DNA of 64,000 nucleotides from NCBI GenBank assembly GCA_945868825.1, contig CAMBMM010000001.1:744001-808000 (forward strand), given 5' to 3'. The translations under genes were made by a program, and so were the position numbers. Every line of letters begins with the position of its first letter. The stretch's first letter is position 1. Below are positions 46,143 to 55,741 of the stretch, piece by piece. Under the pieces are notes generated by a model, which saw nothing but the letters and a program-made list of their open reading frames with translations, was not told the origin of the DNA and made no database searches. The DNA is from Sphingobacterium thalpophilum. Its GTDB lineage: Bacteria; Bacteroidota; Bacteroidia; Sphingobacteriales; Sphingobacteriaceae.

Positions 46143-47165
46143 ATGGGAATATTTAACTGGTTTACACAAGAAATTGCCATTGATTTGGGTACTGCAAACA
46201 CCCTTATCATTCACAACGATAAAGTGGTGGTAGATGAACCATCTATTGTAGCTTTTGATAGAGCAACCAACAAACTTATTGCTATTGGCAAGCAAGCCAT
46301 GCAAATGGAAGGCAAAACGCACGAAAACATCATAACCGTTCGCCCGTTGAAAGATGGAGTAATTGCAGATTTTAACGCCGCAGAACACATGATTCGCGGT
46401 ATGATTAAAATGCTAAACAACGGTAAAGGTTGGTTTTTCCCATCGTTACGTATGGTTATTTGCATTCCATCGGGTATTACCGAGGTAGAAAAAAGAGCCG
46501 TGCGTGATTCTGCAGAAATTGCGGGTGCTAAAGAAGTGTACTTAATTCATGAGCCTATGGCTGCTGCCGTTGGTATTGGTATCGACGTAGAAGAGCCTAT
46601 GGGAAACATGATTATTGATATTGGTGGAGGTACTACCGAAATTGCTGTAATTGCGCTTTCGGGTATTGTGTGCGACCAGTCTATCCGTGTAGCGGGCGAT
46701 AACTTTGATAGCGATATCGTACAATATATTCGTCGTCAGCATAACATTATGATTGGTGATCGTACCGCTGAAAAAATTAAAATTGAGGTGGGTTCTGCCC
46801 TTCCAGAATTACAAGATCCACCACCAGATTTAGCCGTACAAGGACGTGATTTGATGACTGGCGTACCGATGCAAATCATGGTATCATACACCGAAATTGC
46901 ACATTGCTTAGATAAATCGATTTCAAAAATTGAAGAAGCGATTCTAAAAGCTTTAGAGATTACTCCACCAGAACTTTCGGCTGATATTTACCAAACAGGT
47001 ATTTATTTAACCGGTGGCGGTGCCTTGTTAAGAGGATTAGACAAGCGTATTTCATCTAAAACCAAACTACCCGTTCACGTGGCCGAAGATCCATTGAGAG
47101 CGGTTGTTAGAGGAACCGGCATTGCGCTAAAAAATATCGAGAATTTTAAATTTTTAATGCAATAA
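46143..47165 (+). CDS. mreB: Rod shape-determining protein MreB
   Basis: Actin-like filament protein guiding side-wall peptidoglycan synthesis. The 340 residues include IAIDLGTANTLIIH (phosphate 1), IDIGGGTTEIAVIALSG (phosphate 2) and GIYLTGGGALLRGLDKRI (adenosine motif). It is the first gene of the mreB-mreC-mreD-mrdA-rodA cluster and is separated from mreC by a hairpin. Confidence 0.97.
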   Translation: MGIFNWFTQEIAIDLGTANTLIIHNDKVVVDEPSIVAFDRATNKLIAIGKQAMQMEGKTHENIITVRPLKDGVIADFNAAEHMIRGMIKMLNNGKGWFFPSLRMVICIPSGITEVEKRAVRDSAEIAGAKEVYLIHEPMAAAVGIGIDVEEPMGNMIIDIGGGTTEIAVIALSGIVCDQSIRVAGDNFDSDIVQYIRRQHNIMIGDRTAEKIKIEVGSALPELQDPPPDLAVQGRDLMTGVPMQIMVSYTEIAHCLDKSISKIEEAILKALEITPPELSADIYQTGIYLTGGGALLRGLDKRISSKTKLPVHVAEDPLRAVVRGTGIALKNIENFKFLMQ

Positions 47166-47173
47166 GCACTTAT

Positions 47174-47208
47174 TTGGTCGTTTAGTAGCTCTTTTACTAA
47201 ACGACCAA
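47174..47208 (+). promoter_or_regulatory. Strong hairpin between mreB and mreC
   Basis: A perfect 14-bp stem (ttggtcgtttagta / tactaaacgaccaa) with a seven-base loop starts 9 bp after the mreB stop. Only two T follow, so it is a weak terminator at best. It could protect or process the mRNA and let MreB be made in excess over MreC. Confidence 0.6.
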
Positions 47209-47230
47209 TTATACACCCCTAAACTGTACA

Positions 47231-48064
47231 ATGCGCAACCTCTGGATTTACATCAGCAAGCACAATGCAGTTATTCTATTTTTCATTTTCTTTGCCAGCT
47301 CATTTCTTCTACTCATCAACAACAATTCCTTTCAAAGGGCTAGTACTTGGAATTCTTCAAATGAATGGGTGGCTTCTCAGTACCAAAAAGTTCAAAACTT
47401 AAAAGATTATCTTCGTTTAAGAGCCATTAACGACAGTCTAGCTTCAGAAAACGGAAGGCTATTAAATTTACTTCCACAAAGAGACAGTAGCGAAACCAAA
47501 GGGCTTACGAAGGTTGTAGATACCGTTTCGAATCAGCAATACAGCTATTATACCGCTAAAGTAATTAACAATTCTGTTCGCCAAAAAAACAATTATATTA
47601 CCATAGACAAGGGTGCTTTGCAGGGCATCAAAAAAGGCATGGGTGTACTCGGCCCCAATGGCGTGGTAGGTATTGTACTTAATGTATCGCCTAAATTTGC
47701 TACCATCCAATCGTTACTCCATAGCGAAACTCGTATTAGTGCTAGCCTAGCCAGCAACCGTGCTTTTGGTTCTTTGGTATGGGGTGCCGGTAATTTCAAT
47801 TCGGCCTATGCAGTTTTGCAAGATATCCCGAACCATATTAAAGTAAAGGTGGGCGAAAAAGTAGTTGCTTCAGGTTATTCTTTGTTCCCTTCCGGAATCC
47901 CTATTGGCACAGTGAGCCAAACCGGGGTAAAAGGCGGCGAAAACTTTTTAAGTATTGAAGTGAAATTAGCCACAAATTTTGCCACTCTAAGCTATGTATA
48001 TGTGGTAAATAATGCCTTTGGCAACGAACAAAAAGTGCTAGAAGCAAAAAATAAAACTGAATAA
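47231..48064 (+). CDS. mreC: Rod shape-determining protein MreC
   Basis: Periplasmic scaffold of the elongasome. The 277 residues have one N-terminal membrane span (AVILFFIFFASSFLLLI), a coiled-coil region and a beta domain (GVVGIVLNVSPKFATIQSLLHSETRISASLASNRAFGSLVWG). The mreD ATG follows the stop directly. Confidence 0.92.
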   Translation: MRNLWIYISKHNAVILFFIFFASSFLLLINNNSFQRASTWNSSNEWVASQYQKVQNLKDYLRLRAINDSLASENGRLLNLLPQRDSSETKGLTKVVDTVSNQQYSYYTAKVINNSVRQKNNYITIDKGALQGIKKGMGVLGPNGVVGIVLNVSPKFATIQSLLHSETRISASLASNRAFGSLVWGAGNFNSAYAVLQDIPNHIKVKVGEKVVASGYSLFPSGIPIGTVSQTGVKGGENFLSIEVKLATNFATLSYVYVVNNAFGNEQKVLEAKNKTE

Positions 48065-48577
48065 ATGGAACGCATCCCGCTACATATTGCACGTTTTTTT
48101 GGCTTGGTGTTCATCCAATTATTCTTGCTTAAGAATATTGGTTTTTACAACCTGTCTACCCCTTACATTTACATCCTATTCATCTTATTATTGCCCTTTA
48201 AAATACCTAATTGGGCATTATATAGCTTGGCTTTTTGCTGTGGAATAACTATTGATGTTTTTCACGACACCCTAGGTTTACACGCCTTAGCCTGCACAGT
48301 ATTGGCTTTGGGCCGAGTTTTATTTTTAAACCTTACCATTACCAACGATGCATTGGAAACAGAACCAGAACCTAGCTTAAGTAGTATGGGCGCTCGATGG
48401 TTTTTGTTGTATGGTTTACTAATGGCTTTTTTACATCACCTCACACTTTTCACCTTTGAGTTGTTTAGCCTTTCTAACTTCGGCGGAACACTTTTACGAA
48501 GTATTCTGAGTGCATTTTTTACCTTATTTTTGATGCTGGTCATCTCACTGGTATTTTACCGTAAAAAAGCACGTTAA
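48065..48577 (+). CDS. mreD: Rod shape-determining protein MreD
   Basis: A 170-residue integral membrane protein with five or so hydrophobic spans, poorly conserved in sequence as usual for MreD. Assignment rests mostly on position between mreC and the PBP2 gene and on the membrane profile (LLPFKIPNWALYSLAFCCGI). Its stop overlaps the next start by one base. Confidence 0.85.
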   Translation: MERIPLHIARFFGLVFIQLFLLKNIGFYNLSTPYIYILFILLLPFKIPNWALYSLAFCCGITIDVFHDTLGLHALACTVLALGRVLFLNLTITNDALETEPEPSLSSMGARWFLLYGLLMAFLHHLTLFTFELFSLSNFGGTLLRSILSAFFTLFLMLVISLVFYRKKAR

Positions 48578-50460
48578 TGAATCCGTATTTCGCTCGAAAA
48601 TTCGTTATTCAAGGAATATTTATTGCAACGGCGGTCATTTTATTAGTTCGCTTATTCTACCTACAAATTGTAAACGATAAATACCTGCTTTCGGCCAATA
48701 ACAACGTACTCCGTAAAATACTCATTTACCCTGCACGAGGGGTTATTTTAGACCGAAAAGACCGTATTTTAGTTCAAAATGAACCCGTATACGATGTAAT
48801 GGTGATACCAAAAGAGGTTAAACCATTTGATACTCTGGCTTTTTGCCGGCTCCTAGAAATCAGCAAGGAGCGTTTCGATAAGCAGTTTAAAAAGGCAGTT
48901 AACCAATCCATTTATAGGGCATCGGTACTAGAAAAACAATTATCGGCCAAAGTATATGCTGCTTTTCAGGAGCGTTTGTATCAATTCCCAGGCTTTTATG
49001 TACAAAACCGTACGGTACGCATGTATCCGGATAGTTTGGCTGCTCAATTTTTGGGTTACATTGGGGAGGTAAATGAAAAAGCGATTGAAAAATCTAAGGG
49101 CTTTTATGCCAAAGGAGATTATATTGGTATCAGTGGCGTAGAAAAATCGTACGAAGATTTATTAAGAGGCCAAAGAGGCGTACAAAACTTAATGGTAGAT
49201 GCCTTTAGCCGCCCGAAAGGTCATTTTGCAGAAGGGCGCTACGACACCTTAGCCGTTTCTGGAGAGGGATTAAAATCATCGCTAGATATAGAACTTCAGA
49301 AAATGGGCGAAAAGCTCATGAAGCATAAAATTGGCAGTATTGTTGCTATTGAACCCGCTACCGGAGAAATTTTAGCATTTGTGAGTAGCCCAAGCTACAA
49401 CCCCAATTTAATGGTGGGTAGGCAACGGGGAAACAATTATATGAAATTGCTCAATAACCCGTATAAACCTATGTTTATTCGCCCTATACAGGCAGAATAC
49501 CCTCCCGGTTCTATTTTTAAAATTGTAAATGCATTGGTGGCTCAGCAATTGGGACTTATTAACCCAAGTACCACTTTTGTGTGTGGTGGTGGTTATCGGT
49601 ATGGCAACCGTGTAATGGGCTGTACACACGTTCACGGCCCCATGAATTTAAGTCAATCTATTCAATACTCTTGCAATACCTATTACGGGTATACCTTTAA
49701 CCGCATGGTCGATCATGCCGGTATGCGCTCGGTTGAAGGCTACAAAAAGTGGCAAGCAGCCGTAGCTAAATTTGGTATTGGCTCTAAGCTAAACATCGAT
49801 CTACCAAACGAACGTAAGGGCTTACTCCCTAGCGCCGATTATTATACCAAACGTTTTGGTAGCGATAAATGGACCTCTAGTTTTAATATTTCACTTTCTA
49901 TCGGGCAAGGCGAATTGGGTATTACACCCCTCCAAATGGCCAATGTGATGGCTATTGTGGCCAACAGAGGTTATTTTTACAAACCGCACCTAATTAAGGC
50001 TATTGGAGCGAATAAAGTAGTTAAGAAGGAATTTACCGAGCGCATTAATGTAGGCATCAACATTGCTTATTTTAATTCGGTTATTGAGGGCATGAGCCGG
50101 GTGGTAAACCAAGGCGGCGGAACAGCAATTTATTCTAAAATTCCGGGTATTGAAATGTGCGGCAAGACCGGTACGGTACAAAACCCTCATGGAGCCGATC
50201 ACTCGGTTTTTGTGGCTTTTGCTCCCCGAAATAATCCGAAAATTGCCATTGCAGTCATTGTAGAAAATTCGGGCTACGGGGCTACGTGGTCGGCACCTAT
50301 TGCCAGTTTGTTGGTAGAAAAATATTTAAGAGATTCTATTACACGGCCACAGGCCTATATGGATCGCATTAGCAATGCCAACTTATTACCAGCCGTGGCC
50401 AGGATTAGTAGCAAACCCAAAATAGATACGCTCAAAACAAAATTGAAAGCTAAACGATAG
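48577..50460 (+). CDS. mrdA: Penicillin-binding protein 2
   Basis: Transpeptidase of the rod complex. The 627-residue protein has an N-terminal membrane anchor (GIFIATAVILLVRLFYLQIV), a dimerisation domain (ARGVILDRKDRILVQNEPVYDVMV) and a transpeptidase domain. Active Ser lies in YPPGSIFKI (SxxK), with SCNT and KTGT motifs further on. Pairs with RodA, encoded next after 7 bp. Confidence 0.95.
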   Translation: MNPYFARKFVIQGIFIATAVILLVRLFYLQIVNDKYLLSANNNVLRKILIYPARGVILDRKDRILVQNEPVYDVMVIPKEVKPFDTLAFCRLLEISKERFDKQFKKAVNQSIYRASVLEKQLSAKVYAAFQERLYQFPGFYVQNRTVRMYPDSLAAQFLGYIGEVNEKAIEKSKGFYAKGDYIGISGVEKSYEDLLRGQRGVQNLMVDAFSRPKGHFAEGRYDTLAVSGEGLKSSLDIELQKMGEKLMKHKIGSIVAIEPATGEILAFVSSPSYNPNLMVGRQRGNNYMKLLNNPYKPMFIRPIQAEYPPGSIFKIVNALVAQQLGLINPSTTFVCGGGYRYGNRVMGCTHVHGPMNLSQSIQYSCNTYYGYTFNRMVDHAGMRSVEGYKKWQAAVAKFGIGSKLNIDLPNERKGLLPSADYYTKRFGSDKWTSSFNISLSIGQGELGITPLQMANVMAIVANRGYFYKPHLIKAIGANKVVKKEFTERINVGINIAYFNSVIEGMSRVVNQGGGTAIYSKIPGIEMCGKTGTVQNPHGADHSVFVAFAPRNNPKIAIAVIVENSGYGATWSAPIASLLVEKYLRDSITRPQAYMDRISNANLLPAVARISSKPKIDTLKTKLKAKR

Positions 50461-50467
50461 CTGTATT

Positions 50468-51730
50468 ATGGTAACCAAACAACGCAACATATTTTTTAAT
50501 GTAGACAAGGTTAGCTTGGCATTGTTTGCTACGCTATGCATTATTGGCTGGTTAAACATTTATGCGGCGGTGTATGATCCGGAGAAAGGTAACCTGTTCA
50601 ATTTAGGCACCAATTACGGAAAACAATTTATTTTTCTGCTTACGGCAGGTATATTGGGCATCTTTATTTTAGTACTGGATGTTAAGTTTTTTAGCACCTT
50701 TAGCCCGCTTTTTTATGGAATCAGTATTTTATTACTCTTGGTAGTATTGGTAGTGGGCCGTAATGTGGGCGGAAATCAGGCTTGGATTCCTTTGGGTAAT
50801 TTTAGATTGCAACCCTCCGAATTTGCAAAATTTGCTACCTGCTTGGTATTGGCCCAATTCTTATCTACTGCCACCATAAAACACAAAGCCTGGCAAACAA
50901 CCTTACAAGCAGCTGCCATTATTGGCATCCCTGTTGGGCTTATTTTAGCACAACCAGATGTGGGTTCGGCGCTTACTTTTGCATCCTTAATATTTGTGTT
51001 ATACCGAGAAGGGTTATCTGGCTATTTCTTAATATTTGGTTTATTAGGGATCATACTTTTCATCCTTACACTATTACTTAGCAAAATTGTGCTTATTGTT
51101 TGCCTAGTTGTAATTGCGGGTTTTTTACTTACCCAAATACGCAATAAAAAACAATGGATGCGCCCAATTGTGCTCGGTACTATAGGCTCTATCCTATTTA
51201 TTTTTACGGTAGATTTTACCTACACAAACATTTTAAAACCTCACCACCGTAACCGGATAGATGTATTATTAGGTAAGGTAGAAGATTTACGTGGCGAAGG
51301 CTACAATGTAAATCAATCTAAAATTGCTATTGGATCGGGTAGATTTTGGGGCAAGGGTTTCTTACAAGGCACGCAAACTAAATACGATTTTGTGCCCGAG
51401 CAAAGTACCGATTTTATCTTTTGCACCGTGGGCGAAGAGTGGGGTTTTGTAGGCAGTTTGGTGGTGGTTGGTTTGTATTTATTCTTATTACTGCGAATTA
51501 TATTTATTGCCGAGCGACAGCGTTCTTCCTTCTCCAGAATATATGGCTACGGGGTGGCTTCCATTCTCTTTTGCCATTTCTTTTTAAACCTGGGCATGAC
51601 CATGGGCTTGGTTCCCGTCATCGGAATTCCGTTACCATTTATAAGCTATGGAGGTTCTTCGCTTTGGGGCTTTACCGTCTTACTATTTATTTTGTTACGC
51701 TTAGATGCGAACCGTATGGGAATCATTTAG
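50468..51730 (+). CDS. rodA: Peptidoglycan glycosyltransferase RodA
   Basis: SEDS-family glycan polymerase. The 420-residue polytopic protein has LQPSEFAKFATCL, AQPDVGSALTFASLIF and PVIGIPLPFISYGGSS, all SEDS hallmarks including the catalytic Asp in QPDVG. It closes the mre-mrd cluster; its stop overlaps the convergent gene by 8 bp. Confidence 0.95.
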   Translation: MVTKQRNIFFNVDKVSLALFATLCIIGWLNIYAAVYDPEKGNLFNLGTNYGKQFIFLLTAGILGIFILVLDVKFFSTFSPLFYGISILLLLVVLVVGRNVGGNQAWIPLGNFRLQPSEFAKFATCLVLAQFLSTATIKHKAWQTTLQAAAIIGIPVGLILAQPDVGSALTFASLIFVLYREGLSGYFLIFGLLGIILFILTLLLSKIVLIVCLVVIAGFLLTQIRNKKQWMRPIVLGTIGSILFIFTVDFTYTNILKPHHRNRIDVLLGKVEDLRGEGYNVNQSKIAIGSGRFWGKGFLQGTQTKYDFVPEQSTDFIFCTVGEEWGFVGSLVVVGLYLFLLLRIIFIAERQRSSFSRIYGYGVASILFCHFFLNLGMTMGLVPVIGIPLPFISYGGSSLWGFTVLLFILLRLDANRMGII

Positions 51731-52331
51731 TGTATCGTCTGCTCAAAAGTTCGTAAAAACGAGCCGTAGTAGCTTCATGGGCAGACCAATCGTTTGCTTG
51801 GACATAGTTTTCGTCTAAATAGCTTTTTGCTTCATCTAAACTGCCTAATTTATTTAGTGTATCAATAGCCTCTTGGTAGGCCAAAGAATAACCGTTAAAC
51901 AGGTCTTTTACAAAAACTAATTTATCATTTAAATTGATAATCGCTTTTAAATCGGCAATAGGCTCCGATTCAAATTTGGTGGCCAAGGTTACATCGGGTC
52001 TATCGGCTAGTAAATCATTAATAGTAGGCTTGGCCTCTTGCACCGGCTCAACTGTTGTCTCCACTTCGGGTGTTAAAATTGGAGTTTCTTCCACATGTGG
52101 GGTGGATATTACTACCACAGGCTCTACAGTTGGCAGGGGAACCGCAGGAGAAACATCCTGCAAACGTTTCATGATGTGTGCATGATCTACCAAAAATTTA
52201 GTATTGGCCAAAAAGAGGTCTAATTCAATATCCGAAATTTGATAGTGCTGTTGCTCAAAAGCACTTACCTGCTGCTGAATTTCAGCCAAAATCTCTTTAG
52301 TTTTTTGTAAAATCTCTTTTTTCTCCATCAC
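51723..52331 (-). CDS. Hypothetical protein (helical ends, Pro/Thr/Val-rich linker)
   Basis: A 202-residue soluble protein that I do not recognise. The first 60 residues are helical and acidic (ILQKTKEILAEIQQQVSAFEQQH). Residues about 64-105 form a Pro/Val/Thr/Glu-rich flexible linker. The final part is helical (IINLNDKLVFVKDLFNGYSLAYQEAI). No signal peptide or membrane span. It is convergent with rodA. Confidence 0.7.
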   Translation of the reverse strand: MMEKKEILQKTKEILAEIQQQVSAFEQQHYQISDIELDLFLANTKFLVDHAHIMKRLQDVSPAVPLPTVEPVVVISTPHVEETPILTPEVETTVEPVQEAKPTINDLLADRPDVTLATKFESEPIADLKAIINLNDKLVFVKDLFNGYSLAYQEAIDTLNKLGSLDEAKSYLDENYVQANDWSAHEATTARFYELLSRRYTK

Positions 52332-52421
52332 AAAACGAGTTAAACAGTAATTATATTTCCAAAAATAGCATTAAATTCTGATATTAGCCGAGCCTCAGAT
52401 AGGCTACAAAATCTACCTTAC

Positions 52422-53000
52422 ATGCTTCAGTACGAACATAATTTTAAGCGTAAACATCAATTGAGCGGCAGTATCGAAGTCATCTGCGGTTCTATGTTTT
52501 CGGGAAAAACCGAAGAGCTTATTCGTAGATTACGCCGGGCGCAAATTGCCAAACTAAACGTAGAAATATTTAAACCCAAAACCGATACCCGTTACGACGA
52601 AACGGCTGTGGTTTCGCACGATTCGAATTCCATTTCATCTACTCCTGTAGAAAGCTCATCCGCTATTTTAATATTGGGGGCCAACACCCAAGTGGTAGGC
52701 ATAGATGAAGCTCAATTTTTCGACGAAGAATTACCCGATGTGTGCACCCAATTGGCCAATAAAGGAATACGAGTTATTATTGCCGGTTTAGATATGGACT
52801 TTTCGGGCAAACCATTTGGGCCTATGCCTGCCCTCATGGCTATTGCCGACGACGTAAGTAAAGTACACGCCATTTGTCTGCAATGTGGCGGCCCAGCTAT
52901 GTATTCTTACCGAACTGTAACGGACAAAAGCCAACTATTACTTGGCGAAAAAGACAGTTACGAACCACGGTGTAGGGCTTGTTTTGAAAATGGGTTTTAG
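52422..53000 (+). CDS. tdk: Thymidine kinase
   Basis: Salvage enzyme phosphorylating thymidine with ATP. The 192-residue length is normal. P-loop [14 protein letters not shown] (near residue 23), Walker-B-like [14 protein letters not shown] and a zinc site (CLQCGG, CRACF at the C-terminus) are all visible. Confidence 0.96.
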   Translation: MLQYEHNFKRKHQLSGSIEVICGSMFSGKTEELIRRLRRAQIAKLNVEIFKPKTDTRYDETAVVSHDSNSISSTPVESSSAILILGANTQVVGIDEAQFFDEELPDVCTQLANKGIRVIIAGLDMDFSGKPFGPMPALMAIADDVSKVHAICLQCGGPAMYSYRTVTDKSQLLLGEKDSYEPRCRACFENGF

Positions 53001-53003
53001 GAA

Positions 53004-54440
53004 CTATTTTGATTTCGGAATGGTTAATTGTCCTAAAAACCGATCTATCCCTTTCGCATCTAGGTTTTTTGCTAGGATTTTTTTGTTCGCATCGAGCAAA
53101 TAAAGGGTGGGCGTTTGAACCACATCGTATAACTGCCGGTAATTAGGAATTTGATTTTTTTGCTCGGCTAATTTTTCACTCTCGGGTTGATAGATGTGCA
53201 GCCATTCTTCCAAGTGATGCTTTTGAATGAAGGCCTTCCAAGCCGTTTGTGCTTGCTCATCAATATTTATTCCCACCATTTTTAGACCTAGTTTTTTCCA
53301 GTTGGTTTGGTACAGCGAATCCAGCTGCGGCACATCCTGCAAGCAATGTGAACAGTTCGGATCCCAAAACACCAAAAGCGTATAAGGCGCTTTTATGACA
53401 TATATATTTTGCCGCTCTCCGGCCAAGGTACTCAACTGCAAGGCCGGGGCAGGGTTACCGATCTGATTAGATACCAAACTATATCCCCGATCAAAAATAT
53501 ATTTCTTTTGTTGGGCGCTCAACCAAGCAAAATCTTTCTTGGTATAGTATTCGGTAAACAAATGCACAAACACTTTATCTTGGCCCATAACCTGAGGGCG
53601 CACATAGCGGTCGGTAAGTTTAGAAAACAGGTAGCGGAAACACTCCCCTTGCTCATCGCCAGCTTGCCTTATTAACTCATCTATGGTTTTAATTAGTTCA
53701 TCGGGGTTAGGCGAAACGTAATAACTTAAAAACTCCTCTAGCTTTTGATCGAAGAAGGGTGTACGCAACAATCTCGGATCAGCCAGGCTAGTCCCCTCCC
53801 AAAAACGGGTTTGGTAATAGGCATACCAGTCTTCAGGCTTTTTAATGCTTGCTTTTGAAGGCGCATCGGGACGCTTACTGGCTTGGAATAAAAAACTGAG
53901 TAACGCTTTGGGATGTTTTTGCTGAAAAGTAGCTCTATAGGCATCTAAGCTTTTTAGCTTGATGGCTATGGCCTCATTCCATTTAACACTATCGGCCGGG
54001 CTAACCTGCTTTAGCTGTGTTTGGAGTTGGCTCATTTCTGGAGCAAATTTGGCTAAAAAAGCATTATACTGGCTGAAATAGGTATTCTCTACCGAACCAC
54101 TGACTTGAGGAACGCTAGTGGGTGTTTCTAAATAAATACTGAAGTGCTGTGCACTATCCATTAAAAACTCGGTAAGCAGTTCTTTGCGTTCGCTGGCTAA
54201 AAAATGGATGCCGGAAACATACTTTTTCTTAGCCCTAAACTCCCCCTCACCTGAATCGCTTAACACAATGGAGTCTACCACGGTTTGAAATTTACCGAAA
54301 TAACTCCCCATATACATCTTTTGGAGTTTTAATGCGGGAATATTTACCTGCACACGTACGGCATTGCTATCTACTAGCGTTATAGCCATAGATGCACTAC
54401 AGGAAATGTATAAAAGGAGAAAAAGTAATGTTCGTTTCAT
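53004..54440 (-). CDS. TlpA-like thioredoxin-fold protein (DUF5106-type)
   Basis: An exported 478-residue protein. The signal peptide is at the start (MKRTLLFLLLYISCSASMA). A helical middle region follows and a C-terminal thioredoxin-fold domain has the redox motif CSHC in VFWDPNCSHCLQDVPQLDSLY. Such proteins act as thiol oxidoreductases or sensors in the Bacteroidota periplasm. An upstream frame reaches 54524 but lies in the tRNA-Phe fragment, so ATG 54440 is used. It lies 18 bp from the left edge of the integrated element. Confidence 0.82.
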   Translation of the reverse strand: MKRTLLFLLLYISCSASMAITLVDSNAVRVQVNIPALKLQKMYMGSYFGKFQTVVDSIVLSDSGEGEFRAKKKYVSGIHFLASERKELLTEFLMDSAQHFSIYLETPTSVPQVSGSVENTYFSQYNAFLAKFAPEMSQLQTQLKQVSPADSVKWNEAIAIKLKSLDAYRATFQQKHPKALLSFLFQASKRPDAPSKASIKKPEDWYAYYQTRFWEGTSLADPRLLRTPFFDQKLEEFLSYYVSPNPDELIKTIDELIRQAGDEQGECFRYLFSKLTDRYVRPQVMGQDKVFVHLFTEYYTKKDFAWLSAQQKKYIFDRGYSLVSNQIGNPAPALQLSTLAGERQNIYVIKAPYTLLVFWDPNCSHCLQDVPQLDSLYQTNWKKLGLKMVGINIDEQAQTAWKAFIQKHHLEEWLHIYQPESEKLAEQKNQIPNYRQLYDVVQTPTLYLLDANKKILAKNLDAKGIDRFLGQLTIPKSK

Positions 54441-54457
54441 TTGGTGGCTATAAAAAT

Positions 54458-54551
54458 ACAAAACCCCAACCATTTCTGATTGAGGTTTTTTGTGGTACCA
54501 GCTGGAATCGAACCAGCGACACAAGGATTTTCAGTCCTTTGCTCTACCAAC
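54458..54551. repeat. Left attachment repeat (attL)
   Basis: Identical over 94 bases to 63708-63801. It holds the transcription terminator and the last 59 bases of tRNA-Phe on the minus strand. It was presumably the original 3' end of the gene before insertion. Confidence 0.9.
54493..54551 (-). pseudogene. Truncated tRNA-Phe (3' part only)
   Basis: Matches tRNA-Phe from the discriminator base through the T-arm, anticodon arm (GAA) and part of the D-arm, then diverges at 54552. The 5' acceptor strand is missing, so it cannot fold as a tRNA. It is the displaced end left by insertion. Confidence 0.9.
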
Positions 54552-54590
54552 CAATAGGACCTTGAATTACATTATTTAGAACAACTTTCA

Positions 54591-54614
54591 AAAAGTGCGT
54601 CAGTAAATGAGTCA
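54591..54614. repeat. Left subterminal 24-bp repeat (candidate integrase arm site)
   Basis: 24 bases match 63569-63592 at 21 positions. It contains two 6-mers, GCGTCA and GAGTCA, 12 bp apart. It sits 39 bp inside attL and just before the integrase start, as arm-type binding sites of tyrosine integrases often do. Confidence 0.5.
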
Positions 54615-54619
54615 TCTCA

Positions 54620-55741
54620 ATGTATACTGAACCAAAAATTTTTAACGATGGAGAGCTAAACAAAAGAGCCTACATCCATTTCAACTACAAAGGAAAGCGT
54701 GCCAGAATTTATAATGGGAATCTACTAAAACTAAGCATTCATCCAAACAGGAGCAAAACCGCTAAAGAGAGGGAGCGCCTATTAAATGTACTGCTCTTCG
54801 AACTAAAAGATGCACTTAAGAATAATACCTACTTAAAAGAAGAAGAACAACGAGCACCAATAAGTTTATCAGAATGCCTTGAAAATGCCTTAAATAGCAA
54901 GCAAGACTCCGATTTGAGCGATACTTATAAAAGAGATTTAAAAACTGTCTATAATCAATTCATTGCGTTCTTAACAGAAGATGAAAAACGAGCACCTCTT
55001 TGCTTATTAAAAATCAATAGAATACAAGCTTTTCTATCCCAATTTCAATCTTCAGGTACTTATTATATGAATAAAAGGAGAAACTTGGCTGTGCTCTTTT
55101 CAACTGCAGGTATGCTTCTTGAACAACCCCTTGACAGCGTAACTAAAACCAGCAAAAGAAAAACACATAGTAAGCTCCACAAAATATATGAACCCGAGCA
55201 ATTAAGGTCTGTTTTAAGCTATTTAAGGACTAATAATCAACAACTATGTTTATGTTGTCTGATAACCTACGGATGCTTCCTGAGACCGCATATAGAGGTT
55301 AGAAAGCTAACTGCTGGACACTTTAAGAAAGACAACTCTGAAATCCATTTATCAGGTAGTGAAAACAAGGGAAGAAAGGTAAGAGTGGTATATGTACCAG
55401 ATTATGTTAGGAAAGAAGTGGAAGCTCTCCTACCCTATATAAAATCCACTGATAATATATTTTCTAAGGACATTCAGCCCTATAATGAGGCGTATTTTAA
55501 TACCGCCTGGACAAGAGCCTGGAGCAAGATGTTTCAATTGGGCATCATTCAAGAGAATCAGACTATTTACTCCTTCAGACACACTGCTGCTGTAGATGTT
55601 TATAGAAGAACTAAGGATGTAAATTTACTTAAGAGCTTATTGGGACATTCGAGCATTGTGGTCACACTTAAATACTTACGGGGATTGGGAGAACATAATG
55701 AAGAAATCTTGAGAACTGCTGCCCCACAGCTGGATATTTAA
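54620..55741 (+). CDS. Tyrosine-type site-specific integrase
   Basis: Probably inserts the element at tRNA-Phe. The 373-residue protein has an N-terminal arm-binding-like region (1-75), a SAM-like core-binding domain (about 85-175) and a catalytic domain. Visible catalytic residues are Arg222 (CFLRPHIEVRKL), Arg320 (YSFRHTAA, the usual His of HxxR being Tyr317), His343 (LLGHSSI) and Tyr352. This pattern is common in Bacteroidota integrases. It reads inward from attL, 68 bp from the repeat. Confidence 0.9.
   Translation: MYTEPKIFNDGELNKRAYIHFNYKGKRARIYNGNLLKLSIHPNRSKTAKERERLLNVLLFELKDALKNNTYLKEEEQRAPISLSECLENALNSKQDSDLSDTYKRDLKTVYNQFIAFLTEDEKRAPLCLLKINRIQAFLSQFQSSGTYYMNKRRNLAVLFSTAGMLLEQPLDSVTKTSKRKTHSKLHKIYEPEQLRSVLSYLRTNNQQLCLCCLITYGCFLRPHIEVRKLTAGHFKKDNSEIHLSGSENKGRKVRVVYVPDYVRKEVEALLPYIKSTDNIFSKDIQPYNEAYFNTAWTRAWSKMFQLGIIQENQTIYSFRHTAAVDVYRRTKDVNLLKSLLGHSSIVVTLKYLRGLGEHNEEILRTAAPQLDI

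Noticed and set aside
54441-54524. N-terminal extension of the TlpA-like gene to 54524
   Set aside because: The extra 28 codons translate the tRNA-Phe fragment and terminator; a signal peptide begins properly at ATG 54440.
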